Assembly: GCA_949361645.1 (NCBI GenBank)
Contig: OX442418.1
Span: forward strand, 3,181,771 to 3,245,770
Direction of reading: 5' to 3'
DNA length: 64,000 bases
Origin: Spongilla lacustris
Taxonomy: Eukaryota; Porifera; Demospongiae; Spongillida; Spongillidae
Below, piece by piece: positions 45,854 to 58,582 of this stretch. Below the pieces are notes generated by a model. That model saw only the letters and a program-made list of their open reading frames with translations, ran no database searches and was not told where the DNA came from. The position numbers and the translations under genes are program-made. Within the stretch, counting starts at the first letter, position 1, and every line of letters starts with the position of its first letter.

Positions 45854-46989
45854 ATTGCTGTACAACCACAACAAGACACAACAATCTACCAGGAGAGAGC
45901 TACCATACTACTGGAGGAGCAGAGGATCAATGAAGACCTACTACATGTAACTGCAGTACTACAAAACAAAGTATTTACTGGTCTGGCTACTTCCCCAGTC
46001 CTTTGAACACAGTGACGACAGATAACAGGTGTGTGAATGGCTGTTTGGGGGCTATTGTGATGGTGGTTACATGCACTAGAGTACGCATGGTATTTTTGGA
46101 CATGCTAATTTTTCTTTGCATGCATTGGTGTTGAGAACACTTCCTCACTCCCCTGGAGGGGTGTTGGTGGTGTCATTGGATCACCTCTCCAAATCCCCCA
46201 GAAAGGGGGGAGGTATCCTTTGTACACATACACTTGGGTGACGGCTCCATCAGAAGTCTTTGAACATGCATGTTAAAGTACTTCTGTTTAAGGGCCTGGA
46301 GAGGTACATTAACTTGTACATGTACTCTTTGTTACATGTACTATTGTCTATCTTTATAGACACCATCTACTGTTACATAATCCTGTACCTAGTATATGTA
46401 CCCAGGACTAATTTCTCATCTGGTGGCTACCAGATACAGGTATAAACCCTAACCCTGACTACCTACACAAAAGTTCTGGTAAATTTAATATAACTACATT
46501 TGCATCTGAGGCTGTGCTTTAAAAGGCTACCATGCGCTATATTCATTTGAGTTGCATGCGACATGTTACGTACATGTACGTGTGGTAACCTTAACCCTTC
46601 TATACATGTATGTAGCCAAGTCATCGTATGCCCTTCATGCAACTGATTTGGCTGTAGGTCACTACATGTACATGCAGTGGTACTTCAAAGATAGGTAGTG
46701 ATTTTAGTGGTTACCTAAGTTTTGCAAAGCAACCACATCCATTGTGTGGACAAGGAAACCACAAGCCAGCCTTAAGCTGGTTTTGGCCCCTACTGGCCTA
46801 ACAAGGGATAATGGTTCTGGGGCTATGCCAAAGCTTCATACATGTAGGTTGGCCCATGCCCATTTAGTGTTTGCATTAGTTATCACAAATAGAATAACCT
46901 TATGGGCCCACTTCGTACATACATATATGGACACACCTCCCTTGACTACTTACATGTACATGTACATGTTATATACTATACTGTTGGTC

Positions 46990-47096
46990 AGTTGGCCTTC
47001 TCCCTATACAGTGGCCTTCTCCCTATACAGTGGCCTTCTCCCTATACAGTTGGCCTTCTCCCTATAGGTGGCCTTCTCCCTATATTGTTGGCCTTC
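46990..47096. repeat. Second array of the 20-bp minisatellite
   Basis: About six units of TTGGCCTTCTCCCTATACAG, some shortened to 18-19 bp. It lies 1.6 kb from the larger array at 44652-45410. Confidence 0.9.
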
Positions 47097-47530
47097 CCTA
47101 AAGGTTTTCATTTTTAGTATGCACGGCATTACATGCAGTACCTTGCTCTCATTACTGTCAACAGTAAGGCTCTCAACTGTAGTACTCCAAGCCTAGCTGG
47201 CAACAAGTAGACAGGCAATAGAATAACCCTGGGGCTCACCAAAAATGTACATACATGTATGGACACAAGTAGTAGTGCTGCACATCTGTTAACATACTAT
47301 GAACTTCCAGGACACAGCTTTTCCCTAGGACAACCAGCAAAACCAGGCCTAGGGGTTGTATTTGCACAAAGATGCATGGGATTGTGCATGAGATTATTCA
47401 CTGTATGTACATGTACAGACCTAGACCTTTTATCAGCACAGTCTGGCCACACAACAAAATTCATAACATTGGGCCTTTGTTACTTTGTACAAACATTGAA
47501 ATAAGATAGGATCAGCAGGTGTTTATGTAC

Positions 47531-47544
47531 ACACACACATACAT

Positions 47545-47604
<60 letters not shown>

Positions 47605-47621
47605 TCACACAAACACACACA

Positions 47622-47695
<74 letters not shown>
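47531..47695. repeat. (CA)n microsatellite, interrupted
   Basis: CA array interrupted around 47602-47630 by ATTCACACAAACACACACACATT. Confidence 0.97.
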
Positions 47696-47696
<1 letters not shown>

Positions 47697-48097
47697 CAGC
47701 TGAACGTGGGGGAGGAGGAGGCAGGAATAGGCAACATCTGCCAGTATCACTTACGGTTTCCAGTCATGCATTTGCTACAGATGTTACGTGTACAAGAAGC
47801 ACACCATTACATGCATGTACTTCCTATAACACCAGGGATTTACCGTACCTACCCCCTGGTGTACACGTGGCATGTCACTTGCTGTTCTGTCAATTAATCC
47901 AGGGTTCACAAACATGCCATTTAACTGTACATATGAAGGGAAGACTTCCTACAATAATACTGCAGCAATGGAAGTAGAACATCATAACACAAACTTTCAT
48001 GAATCCCTCAATTGTATTTAGCCAGTCAGACACTCAATGTTTTGGCATATACAAACTGCCACCACAACCTGTACAAAAAAAAACAAATAATACTTTC

Positions 48098-48245
48098 TCT
48101 TTTCCTCCTCCATTCAATTTCCTTACCTCCCCTTCCATCTCCCTCCCTCCTCATCCCGTCAATTTTCCTACCTCCCCCTCCCTCCCATCACTCTCGCTCC
48201 TCCTCTCTCCTTTCCTCCCCTTATCCCCATTCACCCCGCTGGCCC
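48098..48245. repeat. Polypyrimidine tract
   Basis: About 150 bp almost entirely C and T on the plus strand (CCTCC, CTCCCTCC and TCTCGCTCC units). No coding potential; could adopt a triplex. Confidence 0.85.
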
Positions 48246-49658
48246 CGGCTCTCATCTCATAGCGCATGTCAAATGAAGTACTATCAGACTGAAAGGATTG
48301 TGTATGAAAGGAAAAAGGTAAGCTAGCTGGGTTTGTTTGTAAAAAACAAAATAAAACTGAATAATACCATGCTTTCCAATGTTGTAAAGTGGTTTTAAGA
48401 AGACACTTATATTGGGTTGAAGAAAAGGACGTAAGTTAACCTGTTCTCTTCTACAGTATGCAATATGTGTGTTCAGGTGTATTCTAGTAATCACTGCATT
48501 TTTATTTCAGGGAGTTCAAGTGTCAGCTTAAATTGATTTTTTACATACAACGCTCACTAGCTGCAGGAACAATCAGAAGGAACAATGCATGTGCATGGAT
48601 GTCACTATGGATATAATGTAGCGTTACTGTTGTGTTAATTTAACTGCAGGTGTCACAACAAAGCACTGTTGTACATGTACATGTGATCATGTTTCAAAAT
48701 ATTCAACCACATGCAATGGCGTCCTAGGCTGGTTTGTTTCTCAGACACTCGATACCTCAGGATGCACTCGGATAGCTCACAACATCAACAACCATTCATT
48801 CATTATACTGAATCATACACGTAATCACATGCACACACATCCTATTTATCTCTAATCACTGAATGTTTCCGGACATCACAGTTCCTCCCCATTTCACACT
48901 GGTGACAGACCACCATCCCTTGTTGTCCATTCTCAACCCTGAAAAGGGATTACCAGCAGTGACAGCAGCACAGTTGCATTGGTATATGCGGTAGGCTAGC
49001 CCTGTCTTGATATCAGGTACAAGAGTACTTTCGTGTCCGTTGATTTCTCCATATGAAACAGATATAAGGCTCAGTTCACTGCATTGTTGGTCGACAGCAT
49101 GAAAATGAACTGGAAGGCTTTCTTATATTCAATAATAATGAATTTATGTCATTGTTATGGGAGGATTTTTTTTTTACTAACTGCATTAAATACTTGCACA
49201 TGTACTACATGCATATGTGCATCAGTGTATATAGCTTCCCTACAAGGCTATATGCTTCTCTAAGTAATTATACAATGCTGGTATGGTATACCTTTTGTAA
49301 AAAAATCTATGTTCCTCCACGAGTTGATTATATTGTTTGAGTCACATCGAATTAATTGGTGATGGAAGAACAATCTCATATTTAAACACTAATGCTGAAT
49401 TTCGGATGCCATGTTTTCATCTCAAGAGGTGTGGTTCTCTCAACAAAAGTTGCAGATAACTGTGACACAGCGAAATACATCCTTTTAAAGAGGTTGTACA
49501 CGCATACAAGTAACCCTTGAAATTGTAACACATTTGACGTTTAATATACAATTGTATCTATGATTTCCACTACATGTACATGTCTATCAAGCGACATATA
49601 CAATTCAGCTCGATCAATTATATCTATAAAACTATGTCTGATTTAATTACATCACACT

Positions 49659-52600
49659 TTAATTTCCAGTGTGCTGGGTGCCCTGTGTGCCAAGGTAGCC
49701 ATATGAATTATTCCATGTCAAGCGAAGAAAGTCATTGGGCACTGCCAAAGGTGTTATACCTTCATTGTCCTGGGGAGGTCCAGTACACAGTGGAGCTTCA
49801 TAGCCCTGGGGAGGTCCAGTACATGGTGGAGCTTCATAGCCCTGGGGAGGTCCAGTACACAGTGGAGCTTCATAGCCCTGGGGAGGTCCAGTACACAGTG
49901 GAGCTTCATAGCCCTGGGGAGGTTCAGTACATAGTGGAGCTTCATAGCCCTGGGGAGGTTCAGTACACAGTGGAGCTTCATAGCCCTGGGGAGGTCCAGT
50001 ACACAGTGGAGCTTCATAGCCCTGGGGAGGTTCAGTACACACTGGAGCTTCATAGCCCTGGGGAGGTTCAGTACACAGTGGAGCTTCATTGCCCTGGGGA
50101 GGTCCAGTACACAGTGGAGCTTCATAGCCATTACGAAGTGCAGTACCCAGTTGAGTTTTATAGTCCTGGGGACATTCAGTACATGTACATGGTGAAGCTA
50201 CTGAATATTGTTGGTAACACACTTGGGATAATACAGGAGTTATTTCTTCATATTCCTGGTGGCTTGCTATCAAATGTGGCATATCATAAATCACATTTTC
50301 GACATTTGAAATTATTTTTGAATCTTTTGAGAGTGTCTTCAAACTGGCATTAAAGAAAAATGGAACAGAAATATATTAAAAATTTGTTGTACCTTACAAT
50401 CCATCAATTGCAGGGTGAAATTAGTCCGGTGAGTTTAATGGGACTCTTTTACATGTACACATACAACTAAATGCAAAAAATGCAAAATTGAAACTGACTA
50501 ACATCCACATTTATGGCACTGATGAACAAATCACTGGCATTTTTTCAATTCTCAACCAATAAACCATTAATTGCATCAGTTGAAAATGAATTCCACATTG
50601 AAAAAATGTACTCCCATTTTAATTTAAGTCCCCTTACTTGGTGTATGTCTCTCAAATGAACCTCACCTGCACACTATGGCCACCACAAAGATGATAGTGA
50701 ATATTGAGAGCAAAGTGACCCCTCCTACAACTCCAATAATAATGTCTAATAACTGGTTATTAACAACTGAAGTATCAGCTTGGGTGGTTATATTGACAGC
50801 AGGACTAAAGGGACCAGTTCCATTTTCATTCACAGCTGCTACTTTGATCCAGTATCTTGTGTTTGGCACAAGGTTGCCCATGGTAACATTAGGGACAGTA
50901 ACTGTAATGGTCATATTGGCCCCTCCTCCAGACCAGTAGAGGATGATGTAACTCCTGTTTAACCCTTTCCAATGCACACAATTTAGATACAGCCATGACA
51001 AGGAAATAGCTGTCGTGTTACTATATATTGTATCCATTTGTGGCCACGATAGTGGTACTAGGAAATAAATAATTGCTAAATGAAATACATGAATGCATGC
51101 ATGCAGAAATGATGCAATAGTATAAATGTATAGAGCAATTACCGATTATGATATCTGCATGGCGGTCACCACAATTAAATGTATGAACGTGATTAAAAAC
51201 TGAATCATTATCACTATCGAACAAATAGCAGGCAATTTAGTGTTTGTTTGACGCAATTTTAAAGTATGCGCTTGTAAAGAACGATAGAGATTTAGCCGCG
51301 ATTCGTATTAAACAAGTGTATGTTCAGGATTTATACTCGCACTATATACAGTGTAGTGTAGAAGCTACGCATGCATATTGGCAAGTTGAGCACCTATCTT
51401 TGATCGATACATCGATATTGTTTATATGCGATGAAGAGAAATGCACTATGCTAAATAGCCTAAATTATATATATATTATATATATATATATAATTTATAT
51501 GGGACAGTTTCCACGAAAACCTCATATCGCATAAATGTGTAAAAGGTTAAGGGTATGGACTTTCTATTTTTAACACTTTATAACTGCACCTATTACACCA
51601 ATTCACTATGGTAGGAGTGATCAAATTGCTTCGAATTTTGTTTGTAAGTAGAGAGTACTTATCGACTTGTTTGATCTGTTCGTTACATTTTATGTTATCC
51701 GTTACGGAGATAAGATAATCAAGTACATATACATGTACATGCATGTACATGTATATACTTTACATTGTCTTGTTCGATGGAAACTCAAATTGCTAGCCGT
51801 TGATGCCACGTTATGCGATGTAGACAATCTCAAGCTAAGCCGGAACGTGAAATGTAATAAACTTATAGAGTTTAAAGTTCGTGTAAAGATGGTTTAATAT
51901 ACATTGCATGCATGTTTACTATTCAATATAACGTGGGCAGGTGAAGTCCTGGATCCAAGCCTTTGCACATATTTTATGTTATATGGCGCGTGGGCTATAG
52001 ATTAATACTGAATGACAATCAATGACAACGTTTTTACTAAAGCACATACGCCAATTAAAGCGTCCCAATGGATTGATTAACAGCATTGCAGCAGCCTTTC
52101 ATTGTTTTAGTACCTGCACACGCGATTTATGAAACTCTAACCGTAATATAAAAATCAGTTGTTAGAAATACTGTATTTGTATGAAACGTGGTGGGTAGGT
52201 GAAGTCCTGGGTCATCAAACAAGACAATGAAAAGTATACACATGCATGTACATGATAATCTACAATGGTAGGGTTATTAGTGAAGGGGCCTTGCCTGTTG
52301 CCTTTGTCTGGACCTCGATGGAAGCCTGGGGACTGGATATGTTGAAAAGTCCCAAACTGCATACGCTGATGTTGTACACAGCTCCCTCCTCCAAGCCCAC
52401 TACGGTGACATCATTGATGTTGCCCGTAGTTACCAGTGAACTAACAAGAACAGAGCACCCTCCCATGTAGGTGATGTTATGGTAATAAACGGGTGGACCT
52501 AGAGATGGCTGACTCCATTGGACAACAACAGAGGTAGACCCTAGTTCACTTGCCCAAATGTCTCCTGGTGCTTCAGGTGCCACGTCTGTATCTGTGAGCA

Positions 52601-53604
52601 TGCATATTACATGAATATGGATAAAGAGTTCAACTCATTATGATACACAATACAATACATGTATAGTAAAAAAATCACCTGATGTGTCTAGTGCGACTGT
52701 TGTATTGCCAAACTGTCCATCCACGGTGCATGAGTAATTTCCAAATAACGCTGCTTTTACAATGAGGGTATAGTTGATAGAAATGGGATCCTTTCCATTT
52801 ACCAATGTACTATGATTTGAATATTGGCTCCCACTCACTGGGGCGCCGTTCCTCGTCCACTCCACTCCTAGAGCCGAACTGGTACAGGTAAGAACAAAAG
52901 AGGGCGGAGCTGTCGACCATGTGAGGGATATGGCTGCAGTTGCTGGCTGTGTCTGTACACCCACTCCGACATACAACTCCAACGAATTCGAAGAGCCGTC
53001 CTTTTCTACTACCACGCACGTGAAGGCAGCGTTTGTGCAAAGAGTGCCACTAGTAAATAATTTCTTAGAGTAGGTATTCGACGTGGATGAATCTACGAAC
53101 ACTCCACAGCTGTACTGCAATGTGGCTTTGATTGGATCTGTCCCTACAGCGACTTCGTTTGGTGGAGCTCTCCAAGTGACATTGGAGGTAGTCGAGCCCA
53201 TGCATATAACGCCATAGTTAGAGCCTATATCTCCGCTGCTAGCCAACAATTTAAACGTTCCGTTCACGAAAGTACAGTTGTCACCTCCAGACATCTCAAT
53301 ATACAAGGCAGGACCTTCGTTGTAAAAGGAAGCGATCATTAGTATATATACGCGTTGTGTTGCATTAAGAGTGTGCATTTATGGGGAGCGAAGTAATATA
53401 TGATACTTACCGTCATGTTGCACTGCATATACATGTAGATTGATCAGTCGCGACGTCCGTCGGCATGCCGATGTATAGTACTCAATCACACGTAAACTGA
53501 ACAAAAAACTCATTCGTGCTACTCAATAACTTACTTAAGCAAACAGAATTAACGGTTGATAGAAAAGGAAAAAATAAGATCGCAGGAACTAGTGCGAACG
53601 TCAT
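49659..53604 (-). CDS. Gene C: Ig/FN3 single-pass receptor with YxxP-repeat tail
   Basis: Six minus-strand exons in perfect phase: 53604-53535 (signal peptide MTFALVPAILFFPFLSTVNS), 53422-53411 (12-nt microexon), 53314-52679, 52591-52295, 51057-50667 and 50343-49659. The total is 2091 nt, 696 residues plus stop. Exon 3 (28-239) ends in an Ig-like domain (LTCTSS...VEWTRNG...GNYSC). Exons 4 and 5 carry FN3 domains (about 242-338 and 340-435). The membrane segment is IIIGVVGGVTLLSIFTIIFV (about 440-468). The 228-residue tail has VIYDMP, QEYEEITP, then ten 12-residue units GYEAPLCTGPPQ. YxxP is the Crk/Nck-type SH2 docking motif, YEEI the Src-type one, and PPQ runs could bind SH3 or WW domains. 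Intron 4 uses a GC donor. Gene A is its paralogue 19 kb away. Probable adhesion or recognition receptor coupled to tyrosine kinases; the role is inferred. Confidence 0.88.
49763..50130. repeat. 36-bp minisatellite in gene C tail exon
   Basis: Ten units of the same 36-bp repeat as in gene A (TGGAGCTTCATAGCCCTGGG core, then GAGGTCCAGTACACAG in plus-strand sense). Read as coding on the minus strand it gives YEAPLCTGPPQG with few changes (CTE, NEAP once, PPCT once). Confidence 0.95.
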
Positions 53605-53879
53605 GGCGTTCTGAACTATATGCAACCGCATGTACCGTTAAATTGAATTTGGAGTTGTACTGTCATTTCGTGCATTTATACATATAGGCGTAGGGGGAGG
53701 GTCCGGAAGGATGGATTTTTTGTTACAACTACATGTATATGCATGGAGAATTAAACCCTTTGGGTTAGCGATCTTTGTATTCACGACATGGATAGAGCAC
53801 CGTACCGAAATTGATTTCCATATAGATAGGTGATGTAGGAACAAGTGCACCAAATCTGAAAGGAAAAAGCTGTACCGTT

Positions 53880-55264
53880 ACGAATATACATGTATACTGT
53901 CTTAGATCAACGTGGAATTCTATACTGATAATCGTTCACGATGGAGGTTCTGTATACTCGTGATCAGTTGAGGATAGGCAGAAGTTTCTTAATGATTGCC
54001 ACACCTCAAAGTTCCATGTATTTTTAAGTAACGTAGGCATTATGAAAACTGTACAACTTGTACAATGTACATGTATGTGTATAAATCCTACTGTCATTGT
54101 TTGGATAACACATTCATGTAGCTTATTGCTATTCAGTTTTATGAATAACAATTTACTTATGAATGTACATGTAATGAAATTACAACAGATGTAAAAAATA
54201 AATAAAATAAAAAAACAAACTAAGATTCATTTGTGATATGCATGTGTACAACTTGTGATGATGTATGACATATGAGGTTTTAGAAGTGTGAAAATTGCCA
54301 GCCACCATAAATGACACGGTTATTAGGGTCATTTCTATATCACATGCCTGTTGAGCTCGAAGTCTGCATGGAAGCAGATATAATGTAGGCCTATGTCACA
54401 TTGCCAACATGTATTTGATCCAGACCGTTACATTGTATTATGTAAATTGTATTGCAAGTTTCATCTTTGTATTTTTTCAAGAACTTAACATGTGATGCAG
54501 TGAACTAAGTAGACCGGTTCCTCCTGACATAAAAAAAAAATCCACAGTGTAATGTCCCTGTGCATACACTAGTCCATGGGACTGACAAGATAAGTGTGTG
54601 GATTTTCATTGACACAGTTAGAAAGCCTGCATAAAGCAAGTCCTTTGGCTTTCATGCATGTGTTCTTGTGCACCCAGTTTGATGGAACATTGCATGTTCT
54701 GAATTCATTCCTATAGTATAGTGCCGCTTGTTGCGATAACACATGTACATTAATGCACTACATTTCAAGTGCAAATTCAGCAAGGTACATGTACCAGCAT
54801 GCTATACCACTACAAGTATGTGCAACCATGCAGTTCTGATACAGCTATTTCAAGTTATGTGTCACTGTCCAAATATTATTATTCATCACAAAAAAAAAAC
54901 AATATTATTCTGTTGTCCCCTACCCCATGCCAACACCACACAGCTATAGAACACAGTTCTCTGCATTACTGGTTGACAAAGAGAATGAACTGAGTACACA
55001 ACCAGAGCATAGCCAGGGTCCAGGACCAATACCGGCAACAATCTATTTGTGTTATTGTTATGGGATGATACATTTACATAGCAACGAATATCCTTCCAAG
55101 AAAAAAAGAAAAAAACATGTTTTGCCATAAATATGTGTACATCATGTACATGTACATTAGTTAACTTCCATGATTCTGTTATTAGTGTAGTGTACCTTTT
55201 CTCCACGACGGCGGAGTTGATTATTTCATTTGAGCCACATTGAATGAACATATTAGTGATACTT
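53880..55264. repeat. Spacer containing the second copy of the 43.8/48.9-kb duplication
   Basis: 54548-54900 matches 43760-44165 and 54930-55250 matches about 49040-49360 (shared TTATTGTTATGGGA, GAGTTGATTATxTxxTTTGAG). No gene is supported. Short frames have no motif. Confidence 0.55.
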
Positions 55265-55390
55265 AGTACATATAAAAGTACTTCTTCATATTCCAGGTGG
55301 ATTACTGAATGTGGCGTGGTATATCATAAACCACATTTTCGAGATTCTCAATCCCTTGTGTGAGTCCTCCAAATGGCATTCAATTTCATT
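55265..55390 (-). pseudogene. Orphan tail exon of the A/C receptor family
   Basis: The minus strand has GAAAATGTGGTTTATGATAT, giving ENVVYDIP, aligned with gene C ENVIYDMP and gene A ENVLYETP. A CTGGAATATGAAGAAG segment (EYEE) follows, but a frameshift and a TAA disrupt the frame. No 36-bp minisatellite and no upstream receptor exons follow it. A remnant of a third family member or of a partial duplication. Confidence 0.7.
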
Positions 55391-55399
55391 GTAGGAAAA

Positions 55400-57900
55400 T
55401 GGAATGAGAAATATTAATTGACTTTGTTGTACACGCATGACAATCCATCAATTCTAAATATGATGAACATATACATGTGTTGTAGATTAATTCTACTGCT
55501 GAACTGATCGATGCTCTATCCAATAATATACCTTATTTAAATGATTTAAATCCTTGAAGCAAATCTCCATTTATGACTATAACTACAAAATTGTGATATC
55601 TGCATGCAGATTTAAAAAAATACAGACAAACATGTGGATTATAAGGTGGTAGGTGTGTAACCGAGGTGCACGCGCACGGCATTGTAAATATGTACGCGAT
55701 CACCCCGCGCTCTGTGCAGTACAGTACATGTGCATTAATACATATACATAACATGTGCATTAATCGAACGCGCTACGCACCCCTTTACACCAGCTAAGTG
55801 TTCAATTGGTTTCAGGCTGACCCACGTGACAGATGTCTGAACATTTGGGTATTCTTTTTCAGAGTTTCGGCCATGACATTCCGAATATCGTATATGTCTT
55901 GATTGGCAGCATTGTCATATGCTTGTAGTGGCGTTCCACCTTGAGGTTTTTAGATGGTTCTGTTCAGCAGTACTTCATTTTGTGTCGAATAAAAATAGAT
56001 CATAACTACATAATATTGTACGTGTTGTTTTAATAAAATAAGCAGCTGGTAAGCAATAAAAGTGGCTATACAATGTCATGTACACATGTATAGACTTGAA
56101 GTATCAAAAATTTGAAAAACCAGGGTAAGCGTTGGCAAATTAATAGTGCATATTAATCGACAAAATCGACTTTTTTTTCCCTTCTAATAACCGGTTTGCA
56201 AGTTGCTATGAACCTGAAAAATCGATTGTACTTTTTTCATAGTATTCCTATAATGCTAGTGCATGCGCATGCCCTTGTCAATCTAGTATGACACCGATAG
56301 TCAGAGGTTAATCAAGGACATTTGATCATTGCATGGACTGGAAACCACAATAAATTCATGTCGCCATCCTCATTGCTCATGAATTATTAATGAGTTAGTA
56401 CATGTACACGATGATGTGACTGTTGTAGTGCATCAGAAGACTGGGACTTGACTGGGGTGCTGCAACGTTGTTTTTGTTTTGTATAAAACCATTCTTTCCT
56501 TTCCTTTCTGCATCGCTAATTCAAACTGAGCAATGAACCAATAATTAATCATAATAATCATCAATTCAAGTTAATGTATAGAGATAAATACGGGTCCAGC
56601 CATCATCTTTAGTTATAGAAACCATCCTGGTATACCATATTTGCAGAGGCCTGACAAACAAAACATGCGCATCGGTAGGTTAAAATCGTTTGCCCTTTCT
56701 GTAAGAAAGGTCAGCGTTTCATATGATACAACTGACATGGTAGTTTGTATTGGAAGGCATCCATGCAATTAATACAAACTACCATGTCAGTTGTATTGTA
56801 TCATGAAGCGCTGGACCTGTCAAAACAAATGTCTACTCATCGGTGTGTCCATGCAGGAGCCTGACCAAAGTAGCGTAGCAAGGCAAAATACGCACGCAGA
56901 AGTTATACCCGTGTGTTAACGTAATCTTTAAGACGTTTCACGGGTTTACCTCAACGATGGAACAGCTTTCTGTAACATAAATATCGCTCCAAGGCTAAGG
57001 TACACTGTAGCTTGACAAAAACCATTGTTTGTCCAAAAGGTTGTGAACGAGGCGCAACGAGGATGGCGATAATTTATAATATTACGTTACGCGGCGGTTT
57101 TCAAATTAAGTGTGTTTCGGTTAATACTCTCTGGCAGGATCTTATGAAAGATCGGATGCCGGATAAACGTCATGTCCTGATGTCCGGCATAATATCCTCA
57201 GTGGTTGCCTAGTGACATTAGTTGCGTCACGTTCGTAAACTTTAACATAAAAGGCAACGTTACGGTCCGAATCATTCCATCCCGCTCATACTGTGATCTT
57301 CCGGTTCCTGATTAAATGAATGTATGTTAGTTCTTTATATTTTGTTTCTGAAACTCAGACACATGTATGCAGCAGATATATATGGCATGGATTTGAACTA
57401 TGCTGCCAACAGTTGGCATGCATGGCTTTACAGAACCTTATTTATAAGACGACCTCTTGAAATAAGTACTTATCGAACTTTCGCTACCTTTGCAAGCGGT
57501 GTACATGTACACTATGCTAATGGGTACGGAAGATAAATGTCGGTGCCTCAGCACCACGATACAAAAGCCACCATCTTAGCACCAGCCGGACATTCTCTAA
57601 AAGGCCTAAATAGATTAAATTCATCGTTTGTCGAATAAGGTCTCACGGACATGACTTCATTCTATATCCGATCTTCCATCCTCATAAACGTATGGTATGC
57701 ATGTATGAGACGACATTACCCTGGCAGGTGGTATAAGTGATACAGGAATTCAGCGTAAATAACTATGCATGATGCATTGAGACAACATCAGCATTTTTAT
57801 TGAGTATCCAGTCACTGATTGCTAAGGTGTACCGGTTTCACTTGCTAGATGTGGGACAGAGTGGACCAATAAATTAAGTCTAACACAATACGATAACAAG
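55400..57900. other. Spacer with one hairpin, no supported gene
   Basis: No splice-supported exon. TGATTGGCAGCATTGTCATATGC near 55897 gives nothing interpretable. The hairpin at 56709-56817 is listed separately. Confidence 0.4.
56709..56817. repeat. Hairpin GGTCAGCGTTTCAT...AGCGCTGGACC
   Basis: GATACAACTGACATGGTAGT and TTGTATT on the left are exactly mirrored on the right. The outer arms (GGTCAGCGTTTCATATGATAC and GTATCATGAAGCGCTGGACC) are slightly diverged. Arms of about 45 bp, loop of 16 bp; MITE-like. Confidence 0.8.
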
Positions 57901-57916
57901 GAACCTTCACTGGTAC

Positions 57917-58582
57917 CAGTGGCGAGGTGGCTTGTCTGTCACTGGGGGGGCAAATACACAGACTGCCGCCCCCCCCCCCTCCCCCACGCACACACACACA
58001 AACACACATGCTGCCTTTCTGTCAGAATTTCTTATCTCGTTACAGGGGCAGATGCAGGATTTCGGCGAGGAGGGGGTGGTTTCCACATGAAAAGAGAGGA
58101 GCGCGCGCTTCGCGCGCGAAAATTTTTGTGTTGCGCGTTCTAATTTTTCCACAGATTGTATTGGAAACTAAGGCAATCAACACCAATAAATAGTGCCTTC
58201 TGTTCGAGCAGCACGATAACAATAACAAAAACTGGTAGCAATTAACACGTAGCCGATTCTAGATCTCATGACATCATCAAGCCGAAATTTTGGCCGGAAC
58301 TATTTACAACCATAGAGCAATGTACTTGGATTGTTTACCTACGTAACCGTACTATTACGTAACAAATACTATAAATATATATCACGTGGGGTGAAATCCC
58401 GCCTTCTTTCCTCCGATCGAACTCGTCCCCAGCATTATGACTCTATACTATCATCTTAAATTAAAAAAAACACGTAATTTGCTTGGCGGCTGGTGCGCCC
58501 CTATCGTCATTTTGGCGCCCCCTTTTTAAGGCCCGCTGGGGGGGCAACTGCCCCCCCTGCCCCCCCGGCCACCTCGCCACTG
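57917..58582. mobile_element. hAT non-autonomous element with 8-bp target duplication
   Basis: CAGTGGCGAGGTGGC (57917-57931) and GCCACCTCGCCACTG (58568-58582) are exact 15-bp inverted repeats. The element is flanked by ACTGGTAC at 57909-57916 and 58583-58590, a perfect 8-bp target duplication. Both ends run into G or C tracts. Inside, CAGGGGCAGATGCAGGATTT near 58046 looks like the end of a second element nested within it. No transposase frame. Confidence 0.93.

Noticed and set aside
45526..45884. Cys/Val and His/Thr repeat frames over (CA)n and (TG)n arrays (also 28285-28602, 47480-47977)
   Set aside because: Dinucleotide microsatellites, no coding significance.
49574..50353. Long plus-strand open frame (259 codons) with repeats of the ELHSPGEVQYTV type
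   Set aside because: It is the antisense reading of the 36-bp minisatellite in gene C's tail exon. The minus-strand gene has signal peptide, domains, phased introns and a paralogue.
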